From Siphonodentalium dalli (lineage: Eukaryota; Mollusca; Scaphopoda; Gadilida; Siphonodentaliidae), in contig CP136062.1 of assembly GCA_032622095.1 (NCBI GenBank), forward strand, positions 4,836,001 through 4,900,000: DNA of 64,000 nt. The letters run 5' to 3'. The position numbers and the translations under genes are program-made. Within the stretch, counting starts at the first letter, position 1, and every line of letters starts with the position of its first letter. Shown here in pieces: positions 27,801 through 41,999 of this stretch. The notes beneath the pieces are model-generated. The model searched no databases, was not told the DNA's origin, and was given only the letters and a program-made list of their open reading frames with translations.

Positions 27801-30800
27801 AGCGCAGCTCCCGTCATGAAAGAGTTAATGCTGCACCAACGCAGCTCCCATCATCAAATATTTAATGCTGCACCAACGCAGCTACCTTCATGAAATAACT
27901 AATGCTGCAACAACGCAACTGTCGTCAAGGTCCCACCATGGAAGGGTTAATGCTGGACCAGCAGAGCTACCCGTCATGAAAGGGTTAATCCTGCACCAGC
28001 ACAGATCCCATCATAAAATAGTTAATGCTGCACCAACGCAGCTCCCGTCATTAAATAATTAATGCTGCACCAACGCAGCTCCCTTCATAAAATAACTAAT
28101 GCTGCACCAACGCGGGCTCCCGTCATGAAATAATTAATGCTGCACCAGCGCAGCTCCCGTCATGAATGGGTTTAATGCTACACCAACGCAGCTCCCGTCA
28201 TGAAATAATTAATGCTGCACCAGCGCAGCTCTCGCCATGAAATAGTTAATGCTGCACCAACGCGGGCTCCCATCATCAAATAATTAATGCTGCACCAACG
28301 CAGCTCCCTTCATGAAATAACTAATGCGGCAACAAATGCTACACCAACGCAGCTCCCGTCATGAAATAATTAATGCTGCACCAGCGCAACTCCCGCCATG
28401 AAATAGTTAATGCTGCACCAAGCGGGCTCCCATCATCAAATAATTAATGCTGCACCAACGCAGCTCCCTTCATGAAATAATTAATGCTGCACTAACGCAG
28501 CTCTCGTCATGAAAGAGTTAATGCTGCACCAACGCAGCTCCCATCATCAAATAATTAACGCTGCACCAACGCAACTCCCGTCATGAAATGTATTAATACT
28601 GCACCAGCGCAGCTCCCGTCATGAAAGAGTCAATGCTGCAACAATGCAGCTCCCTTCATGAAATAATTAATGCTGCACCACGGCAGCCCCGTCCTGAAAT
28701 AATTAAAGATGCACCAGCGCAGCTCCCGTCATGAAATAGTTAATACTGCACCAACGCAGTTCCCTTCATGAAATTGTTAATGCTGCACCAACCCAGCTCC
28801 CGTCATCAAATAATTAATGCTGCACCATCACAGCTCCCGTCACCAAAGGGTTAATGTTGCACCAACGCAGCTCCCGTCATGAAAGGGTTAATGCTGCACC
28901 AACGCAGCTCCCATCATCAAATAACTAATGTTGCACCAACGCAGCTCCCGTCATGAAATAATTAATGCTGCACCAGCGCAGAACGCAGCTCCCATTATCA
29001 AATATTTAATGCTGCACCAGCGCAGCTCCCGCTATGAAATAGTTAATGCTGCACCAACGCGGGCTCCCATCATCAAATAATTAATGCTGCACCAACGCAG
29101 CTCCCTTCATGAAATAACTAATGCTGCAACAACGCAACTGTCGTCATGGTCCCACCATGGAAGGGTTAATGCTGGACCAGCAGAGCTACCCGTCATGAAA
29201 GGGTTAATGGTGCACCAGCACAGATCCCATCATAAAATAGTTAATGCTGCACCAACGCAGCTCCCGTCATGAAATAATAAATGCTGCACCAGCGCAGCTT
29301 CCGTCATGAATGAGTTAATGCTGCACCAACGCAGCTCCAGTCATTAAATAATTAATGCTGCACCAGCACAAATCCCGTCATGAAAGAATTAATTCTGCAT
29401 CAGCGCAGATCCCGTCATGAAATGGTTAATACTCCACCAACACAGCTCCCGTCATAAAAAGGTTAATGCTGCTCCAGCACAGCTCCCATCATGAAATAAT
29501 TAATGCTGCCCAACGCAGCTCCAGTCATGAAAGACTTGATGTTGCCCCAATGCAGCTCCCATCATCAAATAACTAATGCTGCACCAACGCAGCTCCCGCA
29601 ATGAAATAATTAATGCTGCACCAGCGCAGCTCCCATCAGCAAATAATTAATGTTGCACTAACGCAGCTCCCGCCATGAAAGAGTTAATGCTGCACCAACG
29701 CAGCTCCCATAATCAAATAATTAATGCTGCACTAACGCAGCTCCCGTCATGAAAGAGTTAATGCTGCACCAACGCAGCTCCCATCATCAAATAACTAATG
29801 TTGCACCAACGCAGCTCCCGTCATGAAATAATTAATGCTGCACCAGCGCAGAACGCAGCTCCCATTATCAAATATTTAATGCTGCACCAACGCAGCTCCC
29901 TTCATGAAATAACTAATGCTGCAACCACGCAACTGTCGTCATGGTCCCACCATGGAAGGGTTAATGCTGGACCAGCAGAGCTACCCGTCATGAAAGGGTT
30001 AATGCTGCACCAGCACAGATCCCATCATAAAATAGTTAATGCTGCACCAACGCAGCTCCCGTCATGAAATAATTAATGCTGCACCAGCGCAGCTCCCGTC
30101 ATGAATGGGTTTAATGCTACACCAACGCAGCTCCCGTCATGAAATAATTAATGCTGCACCAGCGCAGCTCCCGCCATGAAATAGTTAATGCTGCACCAAC
30201 GCGGGCTCCCATCATCAAATAATTAATGCTGCACCAACGCAGCTACCTTCATGAAATAACTAATGCTGCAACAACGCAACTGTCGTCATGGTCCCACCAT
30301 GGAAGGGTTAATGCTGGACCAGCAGAGCTACCCGTCATGAAAGGGTTAATGGTGCACCAGCACAGATCCCATCATAAAATAGTTATTGCTGCACCAACGC
30401 AGCTCCCGTCATGAAATAATAAATGCTGCACCAGCGCAGCTCCCGTCATGAATGAGTTAATGCTGCACCAACGCAGCTCCAGTCATTAAATAATTAATGC
30501 TGCACCAGCACAAATCCCGTCATGAAAGAATTAATTCTGCATCAGCGCAGATCCCGTCATGAAATGGTTAATACTCCACCAACACAGCTCCCGTCATAAA
30601 AAGGTTAATGCTGCTCCAGCACAGCTCCCATCATGAAATAATTAATGCTGCCAACGCAGCTCCAGTCATGAAAGACTTGATGTTGCCCCAATGCAGCTCC
30701 CATCATCAAATAACTAATGCTGCACCAACGCAGCTCCCGCAATGAAATAATTAATGCTGCACCAGCGCAGCTCCCATCAGCAAATAATTAATGTTGCACT

Positions 30801-32781
30801 AACGCAGCTCCCGCCATGAAAGAGTTAATGCTGCACCAACGCACCTCCCATAATCAAATAATTAATGCTGCACTAACGCAGCTCCCGTCATGAAAGAGTT
30901 AATGCTGCACCAACGCAGCTCCCATACTCAAATAATAATTTCTGCACTAACGCAGCTCCCGTCATGAAAGAGCTTATGCTGCACCAACACAGCTCCCATC
31001 ATCAAATAATTAACGCTGCACCAACGCAACTGCCGTCATGAAATGTATTAATACTGCACCAGCGCAGCTCCCGTCATGAAAGAGTCAATGTGGCACCAAC
31101 GCAGCTCCCATTATCAAATAATTAATGCTGCACTAACGCAGCTCCCGTCATGAAAGAGTTAATGCTGCACCAACGCAGCTCCCATCATCAAATAATTAAC
31201 GCTGCACCATCGGAACTCCCGTCATGAAATGTATTAATACTGCACCAGCGCAGTCCTGAAATAATTAATGGTGCACCAGCGCAGCTCCCGTCATGAAATA
31301 GTTAATGCTGCACCAACGCAGCTCCCGTCATGAAATATTTAATGCTGCACCAACGCAGCTCCCGTCATGAAAGAGTTAATGCTGCACCAATGCAGCTCCC
31401 ATCATCAAATAATTAATGCTGCACCAACGCAGCTCCCGTCATGAAATAATTAATGCTGCCCCAGCTCAGCTCCCGTCATGAAAGAGTTAATGCTGCACCA
31501 ACGCAGCTCCCGTCATTAAATAATTAATGCTGCACCAGCGCAGCTCCCGTCATGAGAGAGTTAATGCTGCACCAACGCGTAGCTCCCATCATCAACGCAG
31601 CTCCCATCATCAAATAATTAATGCTGCACCAACGAAGCTCCCGTCATGAAATAATTAATGCTGCACCAGCGCAGCTCCCGTCACGAAAGAGTTAATGCTG
31701 CACCAACGCAGCTCCCATCATCAAATATTTAATGCTGCACCAACGCAGCTCCCTTCATGAAATAACTAATCCTACACCAACTCAACTACCATCATGGAAG
31801 AGTTAATGCTGCTCCAGCACAGCTCCCCGTCATGAAAGGGTTAATGCTGCCCAGCACAGCTCCCGTCGTGAACTAGTTAATGCTGCACCAACGCAGCTCC
31901 CATTATCAAATAATTAACGCAGCTCCCGTCATGAAGTGTATTAATACTGCACCAGCGCAGCTCCCGTCATGAAAGAGTTATTGCTGCACAAATGCAGCTC
32001 CCATCATTAAATAATTAATGCTGCACCAACGCAGCTCCCGTCATGAAATAATTAATGCTGCACCAGCGCAGCTCCCGTCATGAAATAATTAATGATGCAC
32101 CAACGCAGCTCCCGTCATTAAATAATTAATGCTGCACCAGCCCAGCTCCCGTCATGAAATAGTTAACGCTGCGCCAACGCAGCTCCCGTCATGAAATTAT
32201 TAATGATGCACCAACGCAGCTCCCGTCATGAAATAATTAATGCTGCACCAGCTCAGCTCCCGTCATGAAAGAGTTAACGCTGCACCAACGCAGCTCCCAT
32301 CATCAAATAATTAATGCTGCACCACGCAGCTCCCGTCATGAAAGAGTTAATTCTGCATCAACGCAGCTCCCATATTCAAATAATTAATGCTGCACCAACG
32401 CAGCTCCCGTCATGAATGGGTTAATGCTACACCAACGCAGTTCCCATCAGCAAATAATTAATGCTGCACCAACGCAGCTCCCGTCATGAATGGGTAAATG
32501 CTACACCAACGCAGCTCCCGTCATGAAATAATTAATGCTGCACCAGCGCAACTCCCGCCATGAAATAGTTAATGCTGCACCAACGCGGGCTCCCATCATC
32601 AAATAATTAATGCTGCACCAACGCAGCTCCCTTCATGAAATAATTAATGCTGCACCAGCGCAGCTCCCGCCATGAAAGAGTTAATGCTGCACCAACGCAG
32701 CTCCCATCATCAAATATTTAATGCTGCACCAACGCAGCTCCCTTCATGAAATAACTAATGCTGCAACAACGCAACTGTCGT

Positions 32782-35700
32782 CATGGTCCCACCATGGAAG
32801 GGTTAATGCTGGACCAGCAAAGCTACCCATCATGAAAGGGTTAGTGCTGCACCAGCACAGATCCCATCATAATATAGTTAATGCTGCACCAACGCAGCTC
32901 CCGTCATGAAATAATTAATGCTGCACCAGCGCAGCTCCCGTCATGAATGAGTTAATGCTGCACCAACGCAGCTCCCGTCATTAAATAATTAATGCTGCAC
33001 CAGCACAGATCCCGTCATGAAAGAATTAATGCTGCGTCAGCGCAGATCCCGTCATGAAATGGTTAATACTCCACCAACACAGCTCCCGTCATAAAAAGGT
33101 TAATGCTGCACCAGCACAGCTCCCATCATGAAATAATTAATGCAGCTCCAGTCATGAAAGACTTGATGTTGCCCCAATGCAGCTCCCATCATCAAATAAC
33201 TAATGCTGCACGAACGCAGCTCCCGTCATGAAATAATTAATGCTGCACCAGCGCAGCTCCCGTCACGAAAGAGTTATTGCTGCACCAACGCAGCTCCCAT
33301 CATCAAATATGTAATGCTGCACCAACGCAGCTCCCTTCATGAAATAACTAAGCCTACTCCAACTCAACTACCGTCATGGAAGAGTTAATGCTGCTCCAGC
33401 ACAGCTCCCCGTCATGAAAGGGTTAATGCTGCCCAGCACAGCTCCCGTCGTGAAATAGTTAATGCTGCACCAACGCAGCTCCCATTATCAAATAATTAAC
33501 GCTGCCCCAACGCAGCTCCCGTCATGAAATGTATTAATACTGCACCAGCGCAGCTCCCATCAGCAAATAATTAATGATGCACCAACGTAGCTCCCGTCAT
33601 GAAAGAGTTAACGCTGCACCAACGCAGCTCCCGTCATCAAATAATTAATGCTGCATCAGCGCAGCTCCGGTCATGAAATTATTAATGATGCACCAACGCA
33701 GCTCCAGTCATGAAATAATTAATGCTGCACCAGCTCAGCTCCCGTCATGAAAGAGTTAACGCTGCACCAACGCAGCTCCCATCATCAAATAATTAATGAT
33801 GCACCAAGGCAGCTCCCTTCATGAAAGAGTTAATGCTGCATCAACGCAGCTCCCATCATCAAATAATTAATGCTGCACCACGCAGCTCCCGTCATGAAAG
33901 AGTTAATTCTGCATCAACGCAGCTCCCATCATCAAATAATTAATGCTGCACCAACGCAGCTCCCGTCATGAATGGGTTAATGCTACACCAACGCAGCTCC
34001 CATCAGCAAATAATTAATGCTGCACCAACGCAGCTCCCGTCATGAATGGGTAAATTCTACACCAACGCAGCTCCCGTCATGAAATAATTAATGCTGCACC
34101 AGCGCAACTCCCGCCATGAAATAGTTAATGCTGCACCAACGCGGGCTCCCATCATCGAATAATTAATGCTGCACCAACGCAGCTCCCTTCATGAAATAAT
34201 TAATGCTGCACTAACGCAGCTCCCGTCATGAAAGAGTTAATGCTGCACCAACGCAGATCCCATCATCAAATAATTAATGCTGCACCACGCAGCTCCCGTC
34301 ATGAAAGAGTTAATTCTGCATCAACGCAGCTCCCATCATCAAATAATTAATGCTGCACCAACGCAGCTCCCGTCATGAATGGGTTAATGCTACACCAACG
34401 CAGCTCCCATCAGCAAATAATTAATGCTGCACCAACGCAGCTCCCGTCATGAATGGGTAAATTCTACACCAACGCAGCTCCCGTCATGAAATAATTAATG
34501 CTGCACCAGCGCAACTCCCGCCATGAAATAGTTAATGCTGCACCAACGCGGGCTCCCATCATCGAATAATTAATGCTGCACCAACGCAGCTCCCTTCATG
34601 AAATAATTAATGCTGCACTAACGCAGCTCCCGTCATGAAAGAGTTAACGCTGCACCAACGCAACTCCCGTCATGAAATATATTAATACTGCACCAGCGCA
34701 GCTCCCGTCATGAAAGAGTCAATGCTGCAACAATGCAGCTCCCTTCATGGAATAATTAATGCTGCACCACGGCAGCCCCGTCCTGAAATAATTAATGGTG
34801 CACCAGCGCAGCTCCCGTCATGAAATAGTTAATACTGCACCAACGTAGTTCCCTTCATGAAATAGTTAATGCTGCACCAACGCAGCTCCCGTCATCAAAT
34901 AATTAATACTGCACCAGCCTCGCTCCCATCACCAAAGGGTTAATGCTGCACCAACGCAGCTCCCGTCGTGAAAGGGTTAATGCCTCACCAACGGAGCTCC
35001 CATCATCAAATAACTAATGTTGCACCAACGCAGCTCCCGTCATGAAATAATTAATGCTGCACCAGCGCAGCTCCCATCATCAAATAATTAATGCTGCCCC
35101 AACGCAGCTCCCGCCATGAAATAGTTAATGCTGCACCAACGCGGGCTCCCATCATCAAATAATTAATGCTGCACCAACGCAGCTCCCTTCATGAAATTAT
35201 TAATGCTGCACCAGCGCAGCTCCCATCATGAAAGAGTTAATGCTGCACCAACGCAGCTCCCTTCATCAAATATTTAATGCTGCACCAACGCAGCTCCCTT
35301 CATCAAATAACTAATGTTGCACCAACGCAGCTCCCGTCATGACATAATTAATGCTGCACCAGCGCAGCTCCCATCATCAAATAATTAATGCTGCCCCAAC
35401 GCAGCTCCCGCCATGAAATAGTTAATGCTGCACCAACGCAGCTCCCATCATCAAATAATTAACGCTGCACCAACGCAACTCCCGTCATGAAATGTATTAA
35501 TACTGCACCAGCGCAGCTCCCGTCATGAAAGAGTCAATGTGGCACAAACGCAGCTCCCGTCATAAAAAGGTTAATGCTGCACCAGCACAGCTCCCATCAT
35601 GAAAGAATTAATGCTGCCCAACGCAGCTCCCGTCATGAAATAATTAATGCTGCCCCAACGCAGCTCCCGTCATGAATGGGTAAATGCTACACCAACGCAG

Positions 35701-36995
35701 CTCTCATCATCAAATAAATAATGCTGCACCAACGCAGCTCCCGTCATGAAATTATTAATGATGCACAAGCGCAGCTCGCATCAGCAAATAATTAATGCTG
35801 CACCAACGCAGCTCCCGTCATGAAATAGTTAATGCTGCACCAACGCAGCTCCCATAATCAAATAATTAATGCTGCACTAACGCAGCTCCCGTCATGAAAG
35901 AGTTAATGCTGCACCAAAGCAGCTCCCATCATCAAATAATTAACGCTGCACCAACGCAACTCCCGTCATGAAATGTATTAATACTGCACCAGCGCAGTCC
36001 TGAAATAATTAATGGTGCACCAGCGCAGCTCCCGTCATGAAATAGTTAATGCTGCACCAACGCAGCTCCCGTCATGAAATATTTAATGCTGCACCAACGC
36101 AGCTCCCGTCATGAAAGAGTTAATGCTGCACCAATGCAGCTCCCATCATCAAATAATTAATGCTGCACCAACGCAGCTCCCGTCATGAAATTATTAATGC
36201 GGCACCAGCTCAGCTCCCGTCATGAAAGAGTTAATGCTGCACCAACGCAGCTCCCGTCATCAAATAATTAATGCTGCACCAGCGCAGCTCCCGTCATGAG
36301 AGAGTTAATGCTGCACCAACGCGTAGCTCCCATCATCAACGCAGCTCCCATTATCAAATAATTAATGCTGCACCAACGCAGCTCCCGTCATGAAATAATT
36401 AATGCTGCACCAGCGCAGCTCCCGTCATGAATGAGTTAATGCTGCACCAACGCAGCTCCCGTCATTAAACAATTAATGCTGCACCAGCACAGATCCCGTC
36501 ATGAAAGAATTAATGCTGCATCAGCGCAGATCCCGTCATGAAATGGTTAATACTCCACCAACACAGCTCCCGTCATAAAAAGGTTAATGCTGCTCCAGCA
36601 CAGCTCCCATCATGAAATAATTAATGCTGCCCAACGCAGCTCCAGTCATGAAAGACTTGATGTTGCCCCAATGCAGCTCCCATCATCAAATAACTAATGC
36701 TGCACCAACGCAGCTCCCGTCATGAAATAATTAATGCTGCACCAGCGCAGCTCCCATCAGCAAATAATTAATGCTGCACTAACGCAGCTCCCGCCATGAA
36801 AGAGTTAATGCTGCACCAACGCAGCTCCCATAATCAAATAATTAATGCTGCACTAACGCAGCTCCCGTCATGACAGAGTTAATGCTGCACCAACGCAGCT
36901 CCCATAATCAAATAATTATTTCTGCACTAACGCAGCTCCCGTCATGAAAGAGTTTATGCTGCACCAACGTAGCTCCCATCATCAAATAATTAACG
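32782..36995 (+). repeat. Higher-order block C, copy 1 of a tandem pair
   Basis: The offset to the adjacent copy is 4,272 bp for the marker at 32782 (37054) and for the variant cluster at 33203 (37475). It falls to about 3,938 after the local 407-bp duplication and rises to about 4,087 by 35533 (39620). Changing offsets show independent monomer gain and loss since duplication. Confidence 0.7.
33851..34664 (+). repeat. 407-bp direct duplication (exactly 11 monomers), two copies
   Basis: The sequence beginning TCCCATCATCAAATAATTAA at 33851 is repeated from 34258 with the same run of variants (a CACCACGCAG short unit, AATTCTGCATC, AAATTCTACACC, GCGGGCTCC, ATCGAATAA). The spacing of 407 equals 11 x 37. 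The duplication is absent from the sister block at about 38.1-38.6 kb, so it arose after block C was duplicated. Confidence 0.8.
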
Positions 36996-37029
36996 CTGCA
37001 CCAACGCAGCTCCCTTCATGAAATAACTA

Positions 37030-40000
37030 ATGCTGCAACAACGCAACTGTCGTCATGGTCCCACCATGGAAGGGTTAATGCTGGACCAGCAAAGCTACCC
37101 ATCATGAAAGGGTTAGTGCTGCACCAGCACAGATCCCATCATAATATAGTTAATGCTGCACCAACGCAGCTCCCGTCATGAAATAATTAATGCTGCACCA
37201 GCGCAGCTCCCGTCATGAATGAGTTAATGCTGCACCAACGCAGCTCCCGTCATTGAATAATTAATGCTGCACCAGCACAGATCCCGTCATGAAAGAATTA
37301 ATGCTGCGTCAGCGCAGATCCCGTCATGAAATGGTTAATACTCCACCAACACAGCTCCCGTCATAAAAAGGTTAATGCTGCACCAGCACAGCTCCCATCA
37401 TGAAATAATTAATGCAGCTCCAGTCATGAAAGACTTGATGTTGCCCCAATGCAGCTCCCATCATCAAATAACTAATGCTGCACGAACGCAACTCCCGTCA
37501 TGAAATAATTAATGCTGCACCAGCGCAGCTCCCGTCACGAAAGAGTTATTGCTGCACCAACGCAGCTCCCATCATCAAATATGTAATGCTGCACCAACGC
37601 AGCTCCCTTCATGAAATAACTAAGCCTACTCCAACTCAACTACCGTCATGGAAGAGTTAATGCTGCTCCAGCACAGCTCCCCGTCATGAAAGGGTTAATG
37701 CTGCCCAGCACAGCTCCCGTCGTGAAATAGTTAATGCTGCACCAACGCAGCTCCCATTATCAAATAATTAACGCTGCCCCAACGCAGCTCCCGTCATGAA
37801 ATGTATTAATACTGCACCAGCGCAGCTCCCATCAGCAAATAATTAATGATGCACCAACGTAGCTCCCGTCATGAAATAATAAATGCTGCACCAGCTCAGC
37901 TCCCGTCATGAAAGAGTTAACGCTGCACCAACGCAGCTCCCGTCATCAAATAATTAATGCTGCATCAGCGCAGCTCCGGTCATGAAATTATTAATGATGC
38001 ACCAACGCAGCTCCAGTCATGAAATAATTAATGCTGCACCAGCTCAGCTCCCGTCATGAAAGAGTTAACGCTGCACCAACGCAGCTCCCATCATCAAATA
38101 ATTAATGATGCACCAAGGCAGCTCCCTTCATGAAAGAGTTAATGCTGCATCAACGCAGCTCCCATCATCAAATAATTAATGCTGCACCACGCAGCTCCCG
38201 TCATGAAAGAGTTAATTCTGCATCAACGCAGCTCCCATCATCAAATAATTAATGCTGCACCAACGCAGCTCCCGTCAAGAATGGGTTAATGCTACACCAA
38301 CGCAGCTCCCATCAGCAAATAATTAATGCTGCACCAACGCAGCTCCCGTCATGAATGGGTAAATTCTACACCAACGCAGCTCCCGTCATGAAATAATTAA
38401 TGCTGCACCAGCGCAACTCCCGCCATGAAATAGTTAATGCTGCACCAACGCGGGCTCCCACATCGAATAATTAATGCTGCACCAACGCAGCTCCCTTCAT
38501 GAAATAATTAATGCTGCACTAACGCAGCTCCCGTCATGAAAGAGTTAATGCTGCACCAACGCAGATCCCATCATCAAATAATTAACGCTGCACCAACGCA
38601 ACTCCCGTCATGAAATATATTAATACTGCACCAGCGCAGCTCCCGTCATGAAAGAGTCAATGCTGCAACAATGCAGCTCCCTTCATGAAATAATTAATGC
38701 TGCACCACGGCAGCCCCGTCCTGAAATAATTAATGGTGCACCAGCGCAGCTCCCGTCATGAAATAGTTAATACTGCACCAACGCAGTTCCCTTCATGAAA
38801 TAGTTAATGCTGCACCAACGCAGCTCCCGTCATCAAATAATTAATGCTGCACCAGCACAGCTCCCATCACCAAAGGGTTAATGCTGCACCAACGCAGCTC
38901 CCGTCATGAAAGGGTTAATGCCTCACCAACGGAGCTCCCATCATCAAATAACTAATGTTGCACCAACACAGCTCCCGTCCTGAAATAATTAATGGTGCAC
39001 CAGCGCAGCTCCCGTCATGAAATAGTTAATACTGCACCAACGCAGTTCCCTTCATGAAATAGTTAATGCTGCACCAACGCAGCTCCCGTCATCAAATAAT
39101 TAATGCTACACCAGCACAGCTCCCATCACCAAAGGGTTAATGCTGCACCAGCGCAGCTCCCATCATCAAATAATTAATGCTGCCCCAACGCAGCTCCCGC
39201 CATGAAATAGTTAATGCTGCACCAACGCGGGCTCCCATCATCAAATAATTAATGCTGCACCAACGCAGCTCCCTTCATGAAATAATTAATGCTGCACCAG
39301 CGCAGCTCCCGTCATGAAAGAGTTAATGCTTCTCCAACGCAGCTCCCTTCATCAAATATTTAATGCTGCACCAACGCAGCTCCCTTCATCAAATAACTAA
39401 TGATGCACCAACGCAGCTCCCGTCATGACATAATTAATGCTGCACCAGCGCAGCTCCCATCATCAAATAATTAATGCTGCCCCAACGCAGCTCCCGCCAT
39501 GAAATAGTTAATGCTGCACCAACGCAGCTCCCATCATCAAATAATTAACGCTGCACCAACGCAACTCCCGTCATGAAATGTATTAATACTGCACCAGCGC
39601 AGCTCCCGTCATGAAAGAGTCAATGTGGCACCAACGCAGCTCCCGTCATAAAAAGGTTAATGCTGCACCAGCACAGCTCCCATCATGAAAGAATTAATGC
39701 TACCCAACGCAGCTCCCGTCATGAAATAATTAATGCTGCCCCAACGCAGCTCCAGTCATGAATGGGTAAATGCTACACCAACGCAGCTCTCATCATCAAA
39801 TAAATAATGCTGCACCAACGCAGCTCCCGTCATGAAATTATTAATGATGCACAAGCGCAGCTCCCATCAGCAAATAATTAATGCTGCACCAACGCAGCTC
39901 CGTCATGAAATAGTTAATGCTGCACCAACGCAGCTCCCATAATCAAATAATTAATGCTGCACTAACGCAGCTCCCGTCATGAAAGAGTTAATGCTGCACC

Positions 40001-41070
40001 AAAGCAGCTCCCATCATCAAATAATTAACGCTGCAACAACGCAACTCCCGTCATGAATTGTATTAATACTGCACCAGCGCAGTCCTGAAATAATTAATGG
40101 TGCACCAGCGCAGCTCCCGTCATGAAATAGTTAATGCTGCACCAACGCAGCTCCCGTCATGAAATATTTAATGCTGCACCAACGCAGCTCCCGTCATGAA
40201 AGAGTTAATGCTGCACCAATGCAGCTCCCATCATCAAATAATTAATGCTGCACCAACGCAGCTCCCGTCATGAAATTATTAATGCGGCACCAGCTCAGCT
40301 CCCGTCATGAAAGAGTTAATGCTGCACCAACGCAGCTCCCGTCATCAAATAATTAAGGCTGCACCAGCGCAGCTCCCGTCATGAGAGAGTTAATGCTGCA
40401 CCAACGCGTAGCTCCCATCATCAACGCAGCTCCCATTATCAAATAATTAATGCTGCACCAACGCAGCTCCCGTCATGAAATAATTAATGCTGCACCAGCG
40501 CAGCTCCCGTCATGAATGAGTTAATGCTGCACCAACGCAGCTCCCGCCATTAAATAATTAATGCTGCACCAGCACAGATCCCGTCATGAAAGAATTAATG
40601 CTGCATCAGCGCAGATCCCGTCATGAAATGGTTAATACTCCACCAACACAGCTCCCGTCATAAAAAGGTTAATGCTGCTCCAGCACAGCTCCCATCATGA
40701 AATAATTAATGCTGCCCAACGCAGCTCCAGTCATGAAAGACTTGATGTTGCCCCAATGCAGCTCCCATCATCAAATAACTAATGCTGCACCAACGCAGCT
40801 CCCGTCATGAAATAATTAATGCTGCACCAGCGCAGCTCCCATCAGCAAATAATTAATGCTGCACTAACGCAGCTCCCGCCATGACAGAGTTAATGCTGCA
40901 CCAACGCAGCTCCCATAATCAAATAATTAATGCTGCACTAACGCAGCTCCCGTCATGACAGAGTTAATGCTGCACCAACGCAGCTCCCATAATCAAATAA
41001 TTATTTCTGCACTAACGCAGCTCCCGTCATGAAAGAGTTTATGCTGCACCAACGTAGCTCCCATCATCAA
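37030..41070 (+). repeat. Higher-order block C, copy 2
   Basis: This is the tandem partner of 32782-36995. At its left edge near 37000 a TTAACGCTGC unit is fused directly to the CTCCCTTCATGAAATAACTA series, a combination I did not see at other places where that series occurs, as expected for an unequal-exchange junction. It lacks the 407-bp duplication but has its own extra monomers near 38950-39130. Confidence 0.65.
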
Positions 41071-41999
41071 ATAATTAACGCTGCAACAACGCAACTCCCG
41101 TCATGAAATGTATTAATACTGCACCAGCGCAGTTCCCGTCATGAAAGAGTCAATGTGGCACCAACGCAGCTCCCGTCATAAAAAGGTTAATGCTGCACCA
41201 GCACAGCTCCCATCATGAAAGAATTAATGCTGCCCAACGCAGCTCCCGTCATGAAAGAAGTAATGCTGCCCCAACGCAGCTCCCGTCATGAATGGGTAAA
41301 TGCTACACCAACGCAGCTCCCATCATCAAATAAATAAAGCTGCACCAACGCAGCTCCCGTCATGAAATAATTAATGCTGCACAAGCGCAGCTCCCATCAG
41401 CAAATAATTAATGCTGCACCAACGCAGCTCCCGTCATGAAATAGTTAATGCTGCACCAACGCAGCTCCCATAATCAAATAATTAATGCTGCGCTAACGCA
41501 GCTCCCGCCATGAAAGAGTTAATGCTGCACCAACGCAGCTCCCATCATCAAATAATTAACGCTGCACCAACGCAACTCCCGTCATGAAATGTATTAATAC
41601 TGCACCAGCGCAGTCCTGAAATAATTAATGGTGCACCAGCGCAGCTCCCGTCATGAAATAATTAATGCTGCACCAGCGCAGCTCCCGTCACGAAAGAGTT
41701 AATGCTGCACCAACGCAGCTCCCATCATCAAATATTTAATGCTGCACCAACGCAGCTCCCTTCATGAAATAACTAATCCTACACCAACTCAACTACCGTC
41801 ATGGAAGAGTTAATGCTGCACCAGCTCAGCTCCCGTCATGAAAAAGTTAATGCTGCACCAACGCAGCTCCCGTCATCAAATAATTAATGCTGCACCAGCG
41901 CAGCTCCCGTCATGAGAGAGTTAATGCTGCACCAACGCGTAGCTCCCATCATCAACGCATCTCCCATCATCAAATAATTAATGCTGCACCAACGCAGCT

